Below, one piece after another: positions 14,627 to 21,484 of a stretch of DNA of 21,484 nucleotides; positions within the stretch are counted from its first letter, which is position 1; each line of letters begins with the position of its first letter. Where the stretch lies: contig JAGUUJ010000067.1 of assembly GCA_020063525.1 (NCBI GenBank), forward strand, positions 1-21,484, in the 5' to 3' direction. Both the position numbers and the translations under genes were made by a program. The stretch is from Candidatus Omnitrophota bacterium (GTDB lineage Bacteria; Omnitrophota; Gorgyraeia; Gygaellales; Profunditerraquicolaceae). The notes below the pieces were generated by a model that was given only the letters and a program-made list of their open reading frames with translations, made no database searches and was not told where the DNA came from.

Positions 14627-14643
14627 AACATTACACAATAAGC

Positions 14644-15327
14644 TTATTTCTCTTTCTTATCTTCCTCTTCGCCTTCAGCGGGAGTTTCTTTCTTTTCTTT
14701 AATTACCTCCGGCTCCTGTTTCTCCCCGCCTTCCACAGCCGGCACCGCCGCTTCTTCTTTAATCGGTACAGTTACAGAGAAAACAATTGCCTCAGGCGCA
14801 TTTAAAACTTTAATGTTGGAAGGAAAAGTTATATCCTTTATATGAACGGCATCGCCGATCTTTAACTGGCTTACATCTACTTCAATGTCCTTGGGTATAT
14901 CTGTAGGCAAACACTCAACCTCAATTTCCCAAAGGATATGCTCTAAAGAGCCTCCCTCCTGCTTCACTCCGAGGGGCTCGCTTTTAGCAACCACCGGCAC
15001 ATTCACTTTGATCACCTTAGTAAGAGAGATTTCATTAAAATCTACATGTATTATATCGCCTTTGACCGGGTCGGATTGAATCTCTTTGATTAAACAAGAC
15101 CTGCCTTTTTGCTTCTGAGCGTCTTGCATCTTTAAATTAATGACCATGCTCTCTAACCGATGCTGGTGTATCAACTGCCACAATTGCCTGTGTGATACCT
15201 TTATCGGCAAGGATTTCTTGCCCTCTGCGTAAATAACCGCGGGGATGAACCCTTTTCCTCTTAAATCCTTAACTTTATTCTTTCCTATTTCTTCTCTCGG
15301 TTGAATTTCTAAGATTATCTCTTCCAT
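14644..15327 (-). CDS. rplY: Large-subunit ribosomal protein bL25 (Ctc type)
   Basis: Binds 5S rRNA; the long, two-domain form is also called Ctc or TL5. The 227-residue protein has the L25 domain (1 to about 95: RGKGFIPAVIYAEGK, HVDFNEI) and the C-terminal TL5 beta domain (about 96-190: KVNVPVV, GGSLEHILWEIEVECLPTDIP, DAVHIKDI). It then has a 35-residue tail very rich in Glu and Lys. AGAGGAG lies 12 bases before the start. It follows prs by 15 bases, the same neighbour order as prs-ctc-pth in Bacillus. Confidence 0.96.
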   Translation of the reverse strand: MEEIILEIQPREEIGKNKVKDLRGKGFIPAVIYAEGKKSLPIKVSHRQLWQLIHQHRLESMVINLKMQDAQKQKGRSCLIKEIQSDPVKGDIIHVDFNEISLTKVIKVNVPVVAKSEPLGVKQEGGSLEHILWEIEVECLPTDIPKDIEVDVSQLKIGDAVHIKDITFPSNIKVLNAPEAIVFSVTVPIKEEAAVPAVEGGEKQEPEVIKEKKETPAEGEEEDKKEK

Positions 15328-15342
15328 TCGTCGTTCGCTCCT

Positions 15343-16281
15343 CTAATCAAACAATGAACTCACCGATTCCTCATTATGAATCCTTTTTATTGCCTCACCC
15401 AAAAGATCGGCTACGGATAAAACTTCAATTCGCAAGTGTTTCCCGTGGTTATCCAGAGGAATAGTATCGGTAATTAATAATTCTTCTAAATCTTTGCATT
15501 TACCTATGCGCTCCCTAGCCGGCCCGGACAAAACTCCGTGCGAAATCGCAGCGCGGACACTTGCGGCCTTGGCTTTCTTTAAGCCTCCGACTGCCTCAAC
15601 CAAAGAACTGCCTGTAGCAATTAAATCATCCACAATGATAGCGTTTTTACCTTCTACCTTACCTAATATATACATTACTTCTGTCTTCTCCGGCGAGTCG
15701 CGTCTCTTATCTATTATTGCCAGGTCTGCAGAAAGCCTCTTTGCATAGGCCCTGGCCATTTTTATACCGCCTACATCCGGAGAAACTATCACCAAATCCT
15801 TAAGTTTCAATTTGGAAAGGTAATCTATAAAAACACCCACTGCAAAGAGATGGTCTACCGGTATATCAAAGAAACCCTGTATTTGGCCGGCGTGTAAATC
15901 CACAGTAAGAATCCTATTTGCGCCCGCAATAGTCAGAAGATTAGCCACTAATTTTGCCGTGATAGGCACGCGGGGCTGGTCTTTTCTATCCTGCCGAGCA
16001 TAACCAAAATAAGGAATCACCGCCGTAATGCGCTGGGCTGAAGACCTCTTTAAGGCATCGAGCATAATCAAAAGTTCCATAAGATTATCATTGGGCGGAG
16101 GACAGGTAGGCTGGACTATAAATACATCTTTTCCCCGCACATTCTCATTAATCTTGACACGTATCTCTCCTTCGCTGAACCTTGTAACCAATGCGTCTGA
16201 TAATTTGACTTTAAGGTACTTACAGATATTTTTAGCTAATTCCGGATTCGCATTCCCGCTAAATATCGCTAATTTATCCAT
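15343..16281 (-). CDS. prs: Ribose-phosphate pyrophosphokinase
   Basis: Makes PRPP from ribose 5-phosphate and ATP, the shared precursor for purines, pyrimidines, histidine and tryptophan. The 312-residue length is typical of class I enzymes. Motifs: FSEGEIRVKINENVRGKDV near residue 35, the ATP-loop YFGYARQDRKDQPR, the metal/ATP segment DLHAGQIQGFFDIPVDHL and the PRPP-binding loop IIVDDLIATGSSL. AGGAG lies 8 bases before the start. The 105-base gap to glmU holds degenerate tandem repeats (16312-16376). Confidence 0.97.
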   Translation of the reverse strand: MDKLAIFSGNANPELAKNICKYLKVKLSDALVTRFSEGEIRVKINENVRGKDVFIVQPTCPPPNDNLMELLIMLDALKRSSAQRITAVIPYFGYARQDRKDQPRVPITAKLVANLLTIAGANRILTVDLHAGQIQGFFDIPVDHLFAVGVFIDYLSKLKLKDLVIVSPDVGGIKMARAYAKRLSADLAIIDKRRDSPEKTEVMYILGKVEGKNAIIVDDLIATGSSLVEAVGGLKKAKAASVRAAISHGVLSGPARERIGKCKDLEELLITDTIPLDNHGKHLRIEVLSVADLLGEAIKRIHNEESVSSLFD

Positions 16282-16311
16282 ATGCCTCGCTCCTTTGTCG
16301 CTCGGAGTTTC

Positions 16312-16376
16312 TTGGTTAGCCTGTTAGCCGGTTTACCTGTTCGACTGGTTAACTGGCAAACTGGTTAACTGGCAAA
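16312..16376. repeat. Degenerate 16-base tandem repeats between glmU and prs
   Basis: Two perfect 16-base units CTGGTTAACTGGCAAA (16345-16360, 16361-16376), preceded by two looser units of 16 and 17 bases (16312-16344). GGTTAACTGG-type sequence is partly palindromic. It covers most of the 105-base glmU-prs gap. No spacer structure, so not a CRISPR. Confidence 0.75.
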
Positions 16377-16386
16377 CAAATTTTAT

Positions 16387-17640
16387 TTATTTCTTAAGGG
16401 GCCTCGCCGGCACGCCTACAACCGTTGTGCCATCGGGAACATTCTTATTTTTAGTTACCACTGTTCCTGCGCCGGTCCGGGCGCACTTGCCAATCTTAAC
16501 CGGCGCAACTAGAACTGTATCACAACCTATAAAGGCCCTATCCTTTATAACAGTAATATTTTTTTTCTTACCGTCAAAATTTGCTATAACGGTTCCCGCC
16601 CCTATATTGACCATACGGCCTATCTGGCTGTCACCGATATAGCCAACGTGTTTGAGGAGAGTTCCAGAAGAAATCTTTGAACGCACAACCTCCAGGAAAT
16701 TACCCGCCATTATATCGTCTCCAAGGACCGTGCCTTCTCTTAAATGAACGAATGGTCCGATAAAACAGCTCTTTCCAATTCTAACATTACTTTCAATAAC
16801 TGTAAAGGGGTAAATCGTACTATCCCGCCCAATCTTAGCGCCGTAGCTTATAAAAGTGGAATCCGGGTCAACAATGGTAATACCTTTTTGCATTAACTCT
16901 TCATTAATCCGTTTTTGCATAATTGAGTTTGCCTTGGCAAGGTCCTGCCGCGAATTAATGCCCAGCGCTTCATTGATATCATTAATTTTTACACTATCTA
17001 AAAGAAAACCCTTTTTATAAAGAACACCTATGGTATCGGTAAGATAATATTCTTTTTTGCGATTGTTAGGCCTGACATGCTTTAAAGAATCGAGTAATCT
17101 ATCTTTATTAAAACAAATGATACCGGTATTAATTTCCTGGATATCTTTTTGAAAATCATCCGCATCTTTTTCTTCCACAATCCCGCAAATACTGGCATAT
17201 TTATCTCTCAAGACCCTGCCGTAACCGGATGGTTTATCTATTTTGGTGGTCAGGAGAGTTGCGTCTAAATTATTTTTTATATGGTGCTCTAACAGCTTTT
17301 TTATAGTTTCTTTCTTTAAAAGAGGATTATCCGCATAAAGAACCAATACCGTCCCTTTAAAGTTCTTTAATAATGGCATGGCTTCTTTTACCGCATCCGC
17401 GGTACCTAGAAGCCTTTTTTGGAGCACAACTTTTATACTGGACTTAAGTAATTTTTTAACACTTTGATGTTTATGCCCCAAGACAGCGATAATATTTTTG
17501 AGCTTTAAGGCATAAACCAAATCCAAAACATAACTTAAGCAAGGCCTGCCGCAGACAGGATGCAGGACTTTCGGGATATCCGACTTCATCCTTACGCTTT
17601 TACCAGCAGCTAAAATTATGGCCGCAATATTTTTATTCAT
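16387..17640 (-). CDS. glmU: GlmU-like bifunctional UDP-GlcNAc pyrophosphorylase/acetyltransferase, divergent
   Basis: GlmU acetylates glucosamine-1-P and then makes UDP-GlcNAc, the precursor of peptidoglycan and lipid A. Residues 1 to about 230 are the nucleotidyltransferase (AAGKSVRMKSDIPKVLH, LGTADAV at 78-84, YADNP at 102-106, GYGRV). Residues about 250-417 are the left-handed beta-helix. At 417 residues it is about 40 shorter than E. coli GlmU and seems to lack some helix turns. In the acetyltransferase site, R301, H331, Y334, N345, N354 and K360 match E. coli residues 333, 363, 366, 377, 386 and 392, but the position of K351 is V319. The usual GDxP is ADNP. The start lies 11 bases after the tRNA-Gln end with no Shine-Dalgarno sequence. 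Context (spoVG-glmU-prs) supports GlmU. Confidence 0.85.
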   Translation of the reverse strand: MNKNIAAIILAAGKSVRMKSDIPKVLHPVCGRPCLSYVLDLVYALKLKNIIAVLGHKHQSVKKLLKSSIKVVLQKRLLGTADAVKEAMPLLKNFKGTVLVLYADNPLLKKETIKKLLEHHIKNNLDATLLTTKIDKPSGYGRVLRDKYASICGIVEEKDADDFQKDIQEINTGIICFNKDRLLDSLKHVRPNNRKKEYYLTDTIGVLYKKGFLLDSVKINDINEALGINSRQDLAKANSIMQKRINEELMQKGITIVDPDSTFISYGAKIGRDSTIYPFTVIESNVRIGKSCFIGPFVHLREGTVLGDDIMAGNFLEVVRSKISSGTLLKHVGYIGDSQIGRMVNIGAGTVIANFDGKKKNITVIKDRAFIGCDTVLVAPVKIGKCARTGAGTVVTKNKNVPDGTTVVGVPARPLKK

Positions 17641-17651
17641 AAGTTCATAAG

Positions 17652-17722
17652 CTGGGACGTATGGACTCGAACCATAATAGCGAGACCCAAATTCTCGTGT
17701 CCTACCATTGGACGACGTCCCA
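17652..17722 (-). tRNA. tRNA-Gln (anticodon TTG)
   Basis: Folded by hand: acceptor TGGGACG/CGTCCCA, D stem GTCC/GGAC, anticodon stem CGAGA/TCTCG with loop ATTTGGG giving TTG (reads CAA), T arm TATGG-TTCGAGT-CCATA, discriminator G as usual for Gln. CCA is not encoded. It lies 4 bases after the spoVG stop and 11 bases before the glmU start, so it must be cut out of a common transcript. Confidence 0.95.
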
Positions 17723-17726
17723 AAAA

Positions 17727-18119
17727 TTATAGTGCGCTGCCAGGACCTTTTGTTTTTTCTTGCTCGTATGCTTCTAAGACTCTCTTTTGCAGATATTCTC
17801 TGAAAGACTGAGTTATGGGATGGGCGATATCTTTATGTTCCAATTGGGCGCTGGCTTCCTGACCTGACGACAGAGGTGCTGTAGGCAGTTGGCTTGCGCA
17901 TTGATTGCAATATTTGGAACGTAACTCGTTCTTAAAACCGCACTTGGGACAAGGCTGTTTTATCTTCCTTGAAGGCATAGCAATAAACAGCCCGCTTGTG
18001 CCCTCTATTACCTTGATATTTCTGACTACGAAGGCGTTATCAAAAGTTACCGTGACATATGCCTTTAATTTTTTATCCGGCGAATCCTTTAAGAATACCC
18101 TAGCCTCGGTTATCTCCAT
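17727..18119 (-). CDS. spoVG: SpoVG family protein with an inserted zinc ribbon
   Basis: SpoVG proteins are small DNA/RNA-binding regulators. I chose the ATG at 18119 because AAGGAGGT lies just before it and MEITEARVFLKD is the normal start; an in-frame start at 18251 would add 44 residues of hairpin sequence. The 130-residue protein has the family core: KAYVTVTFDNAFVVRNIKVI, GTSGLFIAMPSRK, and after a break HKDIAHPITQSFREYLQK. In that break (about residues 51-95), where typical SpoVG has only about 5-8 residues, there is a four-cysteine zinc ribbon, C57xxC60 and C71xxC74 (CPKCGFKN...KYCNQCAS), and a Ser/Ala/Gln-rich linker. Its neighbours ispE and glmU are the same as in Bacillus. Confidence 0.93.
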   Translation of the reverse strand: MEITEARVFLKDSPDKKLKAYVTVTFDNAFVVRNIKVIEGTSGLFIAMPSRKIKQPCPKCGFKNELRSKYCNQCASQLPTAPLSSGQEASAQLEHKDIAHPITQSFREYLQKRVLEAYEQEKTKGPGSAL

Positions 18120-18143
18120 AAGTTTACCTCCTTGAGCACAAAT

Positions 18144-18241
18144 ATGCGCCGAAGGCGCATTTAGCAGCACCTTGCCATATCGGACTGGCAAGTGCGCACT
18201 TGCTGTGCGAAATCCTGGGCAGCTAGTTAGCTGCGCAGGAT
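18144..18241 (-). repeat. Four hairpins in the spoVG leader
   Basis: Stems are ATGCGCC/GGCGCAT (18144-18160), CTTGCCA/TGGCAAG (18171-18192), the perfect palindrome CAAGTGCGCACTTG (18189-18202) and a 13-pair stem with one mismatch (18212-18241, ATCCTG.GCAGCTA / TAGCTGC.CAGGAT). The second and third share bases 18189-18192 and cannot both form. They fill most of the 136 bases between the ispE stop and the spoVG start, upstream of a strong Shine-Dalgarno sequence. This may be a repeat element or an RNA control region; I cannot assign a known riboswitch. Confidence 0.65.
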
Positions 18242-18255
18242 CTTGTTGCATAATT

Positions 18256-19140
18256 TTAGTGCGTCCGACTCACAAAAACCTCACCAAAAGAACTATTCGA
18301 CTTTAGCTGCCTACATAAAGTCAGAGCCTCCTTCCTTGAAGAAACAACACCAAACGCTGCCGGCCCGCTGCCGGACATCAAGATTGATTTCACGCCCAAC
18401 TGCATAAGTTTTTCTTTTATTGCATTTATCTGAGGGTACAACCGGGCTGTAACCTGCTCTAAACTATTAAATAAGGCATCGCCGAGCAACGAAAGGTCAT
18501 TTTTTCTTAATGCCAAAATTAATATATTAACATTATATTTTGGCATTGTCAATTTAAATGTCTTGGATTCATTATCCCATCTTTTATATATAGAGGCAGT
18601 AGAGACTCCTATCTTGGGCACAACCAGAATATGCCAAAGCCGCACATTAGTGAGCGCCTTTAATGGCTTTATCTTATCGCCCCTCGCTTCTCCTTGGGCA
18701 AATGGACTATTATAAATAAAGAAGGGGACATCGCAACCTAACTTTCCGGCTAACCCAGCGAGCTTATGCTCAGTGACATTCAGTTTCCAAAGTTTATTTA
18801 AGCCTGCGAGTACAGCGGCAGCATTACTTGACCCACCGCCTAGACCGCTGCCGACAGGGATACGTTTTATTATTTTAATATCCACGCCTTTATCAATATT
18901 AAAGATATCCTGCAATAATTTGGCGCTACGCCAGGCGAGATTAGAATGGTCTTGCGGCACGCCGCTTTCGTTACAGGTTATATTTATTTTTTTATCTCGG
19001 CGGGATTTTAGGATTATTTTGTCGGCGAGGTCTATGCGTTCAAAAATTGTCTTTATATTATGGTAGTTGTCTTTGCGCTTATGCAGGACTTCTAAATAAA
19101 GATTCAATTTAGCGTAGGAGTTAAGAGTTAGTGTATTCAC
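18256..19140 (-). CDS. ispE: 4-diphosphocytidyl-2-C-methyl-D-erythritol kinase
   Basis: ATP-dependent kinase of the MEP (non-mevalonate) isoprenoid pathway. GHMP-kinase motifs are clear: NSYAKLNLYLEVLHKR at the N-terminus, the ATP loop PVGSGLGGGSSNAAAVLAGL, GCDVPFF, and the C-terminal MSGSGPAAFGV. I place the start at GTG 19140 (VNTLTLNSYAKLN), which fits family N-termini and leaves 5 bases after the transketolase stop; a TTG at 19158 is possible and would overlap it. Neither has a good Shine-Dalgarno sequence. About 294 residues, normal length. It precedes spoVG, as in Bacillus. Confidence 0.95.
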   Translation of the reverse strand: MNTLTLNSYAKLNLYLEVLHKRKDNYHNIKTIFERIDLADKIILKSRRDKKINITCNESGVPQDHSNLAWRSAKLLQDIFNIDKGVDIKIIKRIPVGSGLGGGSSNAAAVLAGLNKLWKLNVTEHKLAGLAGKLGCDVPFFIYNSPFAQGEARGDKIKPLKALTNVRLWHILVVPKIGVSTASIYKRWDNESKTFKLTMPKYNVNILILALRKNDLSLLGDALFNSLEQVTARLYPQINAIKEKLMQLGVKSILMSGSGPAAFGVVSSRKEALTLCRQLKSNSSFGEVFVSRTH

Positions 19141-19145
19141 ATAAA

Positions 19146-20072
19146 TCAAGTGACACAAAGCAAAGCTGCCTTTTCTATATCAAGGCTTGTGAGATTATAT
19201 TCTTTTAACAGGTCAGCCGATTCTCCTGACTGGCCAAATCTATTTTTTATGCCTACCCGCACAATTCTGGTGGGATAATTCTCCGCTACGAGCTCATCAA
19301 TGCTTGAGGCAAGGCCTCCTATAACAGTGTGTTCTTCGCAGACGACAATTCCGGCTGTCTCTTTTGCCGCCTTTAATATGGTCGCGGAATCCGCTGGCCT
19401 TATGGTATGCACATTAATTAAGCGCGCTCTTATACCTTTAGTAAGGAGATTTTTTGCAGCGACAAGCGCCTCACCCACCATAATGCCGCAGGCGGCGATA
19501 GTGAGGTCATTGCCTTCAGTTAAAACCTGCGCTTTGCCAAGCTTAAATTCAGGCTTATTCTCAATTGTGGCCACCTTAGGCCTTCCCAGGCGCACATAAA
19601 ACGGCCCATTAGTGTTTGCTGCAGCTTTAATTGCATCGCTGGTTTGCGGCCCATCGCAGGGGACAATTATATTCATATTCGGTATGACACGCATAAGTGC
19701 AACGTCTTCCAAGGCCTGATGACTTGAACCATCAGGACCGACAGTAATACCTGCGTGAGTGGCAACTATTTTAATATCAAAATTATTATAACTGATTGTA
19801 TTCCTTACTTGGTCCCAGGCCCTACCCGTAGCAAACATGGCAAAGGTAGAAACGAATACGAGCTTGCCGCAACTGGCCAGGCCTGCGGCTGTCGCCATCA
19901 TATTCTGTTCGGCTACGCCAAAGTTAAAAAATCGCTCAGGAAATTGTTTGGCAAAGACACTTGTGCGTGTTGAACCGGATAAGTCTGCATCTAAGACTAC
20001 GATGTTTTTATTCTCCCGGCCCAATTCCGCTAAAGTCTGACCGTAAATATCGCGCTGATATAGTTGCTCCAT
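19146..20072 (-). CDS. Transketolase, C-terminal subunit
   Basis: Second half of a split transketolase: the pyrimidine-binding and C-terminal domains. The 308-residue protein has FFNFGVAEQNMMATAAGLA with the Glu that activates thiamine diphosphate, STFAMFATGRAWDQVRN, and HAGITVGPDGSSHQALED with the substrate-binding Gly/His region. The last third (LTIAACGIMVGEAL..., CEEHTVIGGLASSI) is the C-terminal domain. It pairs with the N-terminal subunit 6 bases upstream; together they move two-carbon units in the non-oxidative pentose phosphate pathway, supplying ribose 5-P for prs and glyceraldehyde 3-P for the MEP pathway. Split transketolases are a known natural form, so this is not a frameshift. 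Confidence 0.95.
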   Translation of the reverse strand: MEQLYQRDIYGQTLAELGRENKNIVVLDADLSGSTRTSVFAKQFPERFFNFGVAEQNMMATAAGLASCGKLVFVSTFAMFATGRAWDQVRNTISYNNFDIKIVATHAGITVGPDGSSHQALEDVALMRVIPNMNIIVPCDGPQTSDAIKAAANTNGPFYVRLGRPKVATIENKPEFKLGKAQVLTEGNDLTIAACGIMVGEALVAAKNLLTKGIRARLINVHTIRPADSATILKAAKETAGIVVCEEHTVIGGLASSIDELVAENYPTRIVRVGIKNRFGQSGESADLLKEYNLTSLDIEKAALLCVT

Positions 20073-20078
20073 CTTATA

Positions 20079-20900
20079 CTATTCTAATTCCTTTAGTGCT
20101 TTTTCAGCTTCTTCTTTGGTAGGCGCCCGTCCGTGGAAATCCACTACGTTCTCCATAAAAGAGACGCCTTTGCCTTTTATAGTGCGCGCAATTATTATTG
20201 TAGGTTTGCCTTTGATTGTCTTTGCTTCTTCGTAAGCGGACAAAATCTCCTTTATATTATGCCCGTCAATTTCTATGGCGTGCCAGCCAAATGCCTGCCA
20301 TTTAGCTACTAAAGGTTCTAAATTCATAATATCCTTGGTTTTTCCGTCGATTTGAAAACCATTATAATCTAACATAGCGCATAAATTGTCGCATTTATAG
20401 TGGCTTGCTGCCATGGCTGCTTCCCAGATATTACCTTCCTGGGTCTCGCCATCACCCAGAAGACAATATACGCGGTAATCCTTTTTATCTATCCTTGCCG
20501 CCAAGCTCATTCCCAGTGCCACAGATAAACCTTGGCCTAAAGAACCCGAGGCAACAGTAACGCCGGGGGTGCGCCTATCAGGATGGCCTTGCAATATTGA
20601 ACCCAATTGCCTTAAACTCCATAGTTCCTTGCTAGGGAAATAACCTGATTCCGCTAGGACTGCGTACCAAAGCGGGCAGCAGTGGCCTTTAGACATATGA
20701 AATCTATCGCGGTCAGGCCAATTCGGCTCTTTGGGATTATGCCGCAAGAGCATAAAATATAAAGTAGTAATTAAGTCTGCGGAAGAAAGGCTTCCGCCGG
20801 GATGGCCTGAGCCGGCTTTAGCGAGCATCTGAATAATGAGCCTGCGTATCTGCTTTGCCTTATTTTCCAGTTCTTTAATTTGGGTATCAGTGTATTGCAT
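20079..20900 (-). CDS. Transketolase, N-terminal subunit
   Basis: Thiamine diphosphate-binding half of the split transketolase. The 273-residue protein has SGHPGGSLSSADL near residue 31, FHMSKGHCCPLWYA, GSLGQGLSVALGMS and the diphosphate/magnesium motif GDGETQEGNIWEAA with LDYNGFQID. It ends FHGRAPTKEEAEKALKELE, a normal stop for this subunit. Its start overlaps the end of the TPR gene by 14 bases and it is followed 6 bases later by the C-terminal subunit, so the two are made together. Confidence 0.96.
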   Translation of the reverse strand: MQYTDTQIKELENKAKQIRRLIIQMLAKAGSGHPGGSLSSADLITTLYFMLLRHNPKEPNWPDRDRFHMSKGHCCPLWYAVLAESGYFPSKELWSLRQLGSILQGHPDRRTPGVTVASGSLGQGLSVALGMSLAARIDKKDYRVYCLLGDGETQEGNIWEAAMAASHYKCDNLCAMLDYNGFQIDGKTKDIMNLEPLVAKWQAFGWHAIEIDGHNIKEILSAYEEAKTIKGKPTIIIARTIKGKGVSFMENVVDFHGRAPTKEEAEKALKELE

Positions 20901-21484
20901 CTATCTTCTCTTTAATCTTATCCTGCTTTGCATCCAATTTCAAGGACTTCTGCCAATTTAATTTTGCATTCGCAGTATCGCCGAGCTTAAAATAAGCATC
21001 TCCTAAGTGGTCGTATATAACGGGATCCTCCAAAAGAGTTGCTGCCTTTTCTAATTCTTTTATTGCTTCTTGGAGTTTGCCCTGTTTAAAATAAAGCCAT
21101 CCCAGGCTATCCACATAAGCACCGCTATCAGGTTGCATAGTTAGGGCCTTGTTGAGCATAGTTTCTGCCGCATTTAGATTTTGATTTTCTTCAACATAAA
21201 GATATCCTAAATAATTCATCGCTTCGTGATAATCAGGGTTTAACTGAAGGCTCTTTTTTAATTCGGCTATTGCTCGTGGCCTGTTCTTTAATTCTTCATA
21301 AATGCTGCCTAAATAAAAATGCGCCTGGGCATCATTGGGCGATAAACCCAATATTAAGCGATAGGTACTCTCTGCCTCTTTAAATTTTTTCTGTTGCAGA
21401 TATATTGCGCCTAAGGTCTTATAAATATCGATGTTATTGGGTTGCGCTAAAGAGGCATTCTTAAGTGCGATTTCATATTCGCTT
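20887..21484 (-). CDS. TPR-repeat protein, C-terminal part (5' end off window)
   Basis: The frame is open from the window edge, so the 5' end is missing; about 199 residues are visible. It is made of tandem 34-residue tetratricopeptide repeats with the usual W/Y/L-G-Y-A-P pattern: YKTLGAIYLQQKKFKEAES, AHFYLGSIYEELKNRPRAI, NYLGYLYVEENQNLNAAE, VDSLGWLYFKQGKLQEAI and YDHLGDAYFKLGDTANAK. Such repeats bind other proteins. The SLGWLYFKQGKLQEAI unit resembles the ends of long TPR proteins often found with cell-envelope functions, but no specific role can be given. An internal TTG at 21351 is not the true start. Confidence 0.9.
   Translation of the reverse strand, partial: SEYEIALKNASLAQPNNIDIYKTLGAIYLQQKKFKEAESTYRLILGLSPNDAQAHFYLGSIYEELKNRPRAIAELKKSLQLNPDYHEAMNYLGYLYVEENQNLNAAETMLNKALTMQPDSGAYVDSLGWLYFKQGKLQEAIKELEKAATLLEDPVIYDHLGDAYFKLGDTANAKLNWQKSLKLDAKQDKIKEKIDAIH

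Noticed and set aside
14558..14638. 27-residue N-terminal extension of Pth from a TTG
   Set aside because: The added residues are repeat sequence and relatives start at the equivalent of MATTVL; kept only as a possible read-through.
16312..16376. Repeat block as a CRISPR or origin iterons
   Set aside because: There are no spacers, units decay quickly, and no DnaA boxes or AT-rich unwinding region are evident; it sits inside an operon.
18120..18251. 44-residue N-terminal extension of SpoVG
   Set aside because: It is encoded by the leader hairpins; the ATG at 18119 follows AAGGAGGT and gives the family N-terminus.
19146..20900. Transketolase broken by a frameshift into two ORFs
   Set aside because: Each half has a normal start and end for the known two-subunit form, and the second has its own ATG after a 6-base gap.

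Overview
This window looks like a contiguous piece of chromosome from an uncultured, Gram-negative (diderm) bacterium. It carries the lipid A genes lpxI, lpxA, lpxC-fabZ and lpxD, and the outer-membrane assembly genes ompH/skp and bamA. The fused lpxC-fabZ, a SpoVG with an internal zinc ribbon, a stand-alone AMPK-type glycogen-binding domain, split transketolase subunits and an rtcB-archease pair together suggest Candidatus Omnitrophota (former OP3) or a close relative. That placement is inference from gene content; no search was run. Every gene I can support is on the minus strand, so the window is described below from its right end, in the direction of transcription.

Right part (21484 to 17650): the 3' part of a TPR protein, the two halves of a transketolase, ispE, spoVG and a tRNA-Gln squeezed between spoVG and glmU. 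Middle (17640 to 11050): glmU, prs, rplY (ctc) and pth, then rpsF, ssb, rpsR, rplI and dnaB. The stretch ispE-spoVG-glmU-prs-ctc-pth follows the order known from Bacillus. The stretch rpsF-ssb-rpsR-rplI-dnaB is the usual ribosomal/replication cluster. Centre-left (11048 to 4217): bamA, ompH, lpxD, lpxC-fabZ, lpxA and lpxI, an envelope cluster that begins 2 bases after dnaB. Spacing is mostly 0-16 bases, with several overlaps, so much of the strand is probably read as long polycistronic units.

Left part (4206 to 1): a near-consensus sigma-70 promoter just after lpxI drives a small CBM48/AMPK glycogen-binding protein. Then come a radical SAM protein, tRNA-Arg(TCG), tRNA-Lys(CTT), archease, rtcB and the 5' two-thirds of serS. 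Archease and RtcB work together in RNA ligation/repair, next to two tRNAs and a tRNA synthetase.

The most unusual feature is a set of short palindromic and tandem repeats filling nearly every gap wider than about 30 bases. One has inserted in frame into serS and adds 25 codons, with 5-base direct repeats at the edges; it shares a 23-base core with a repeat upstream of rpsF. Others, built on TAGGGAC, supply the stop codons of lpxA and the radical SAM gene and lie directly before lpxI and serS. Two protein genes (glmU, archease) begin 11-14 bases after a tRNA 3' end without a Shine-Dalgarno sequence. No CRISPR array, phage, transposase or complete insertion sequence is visible, and no stretch over 300 bases lacks a gene.
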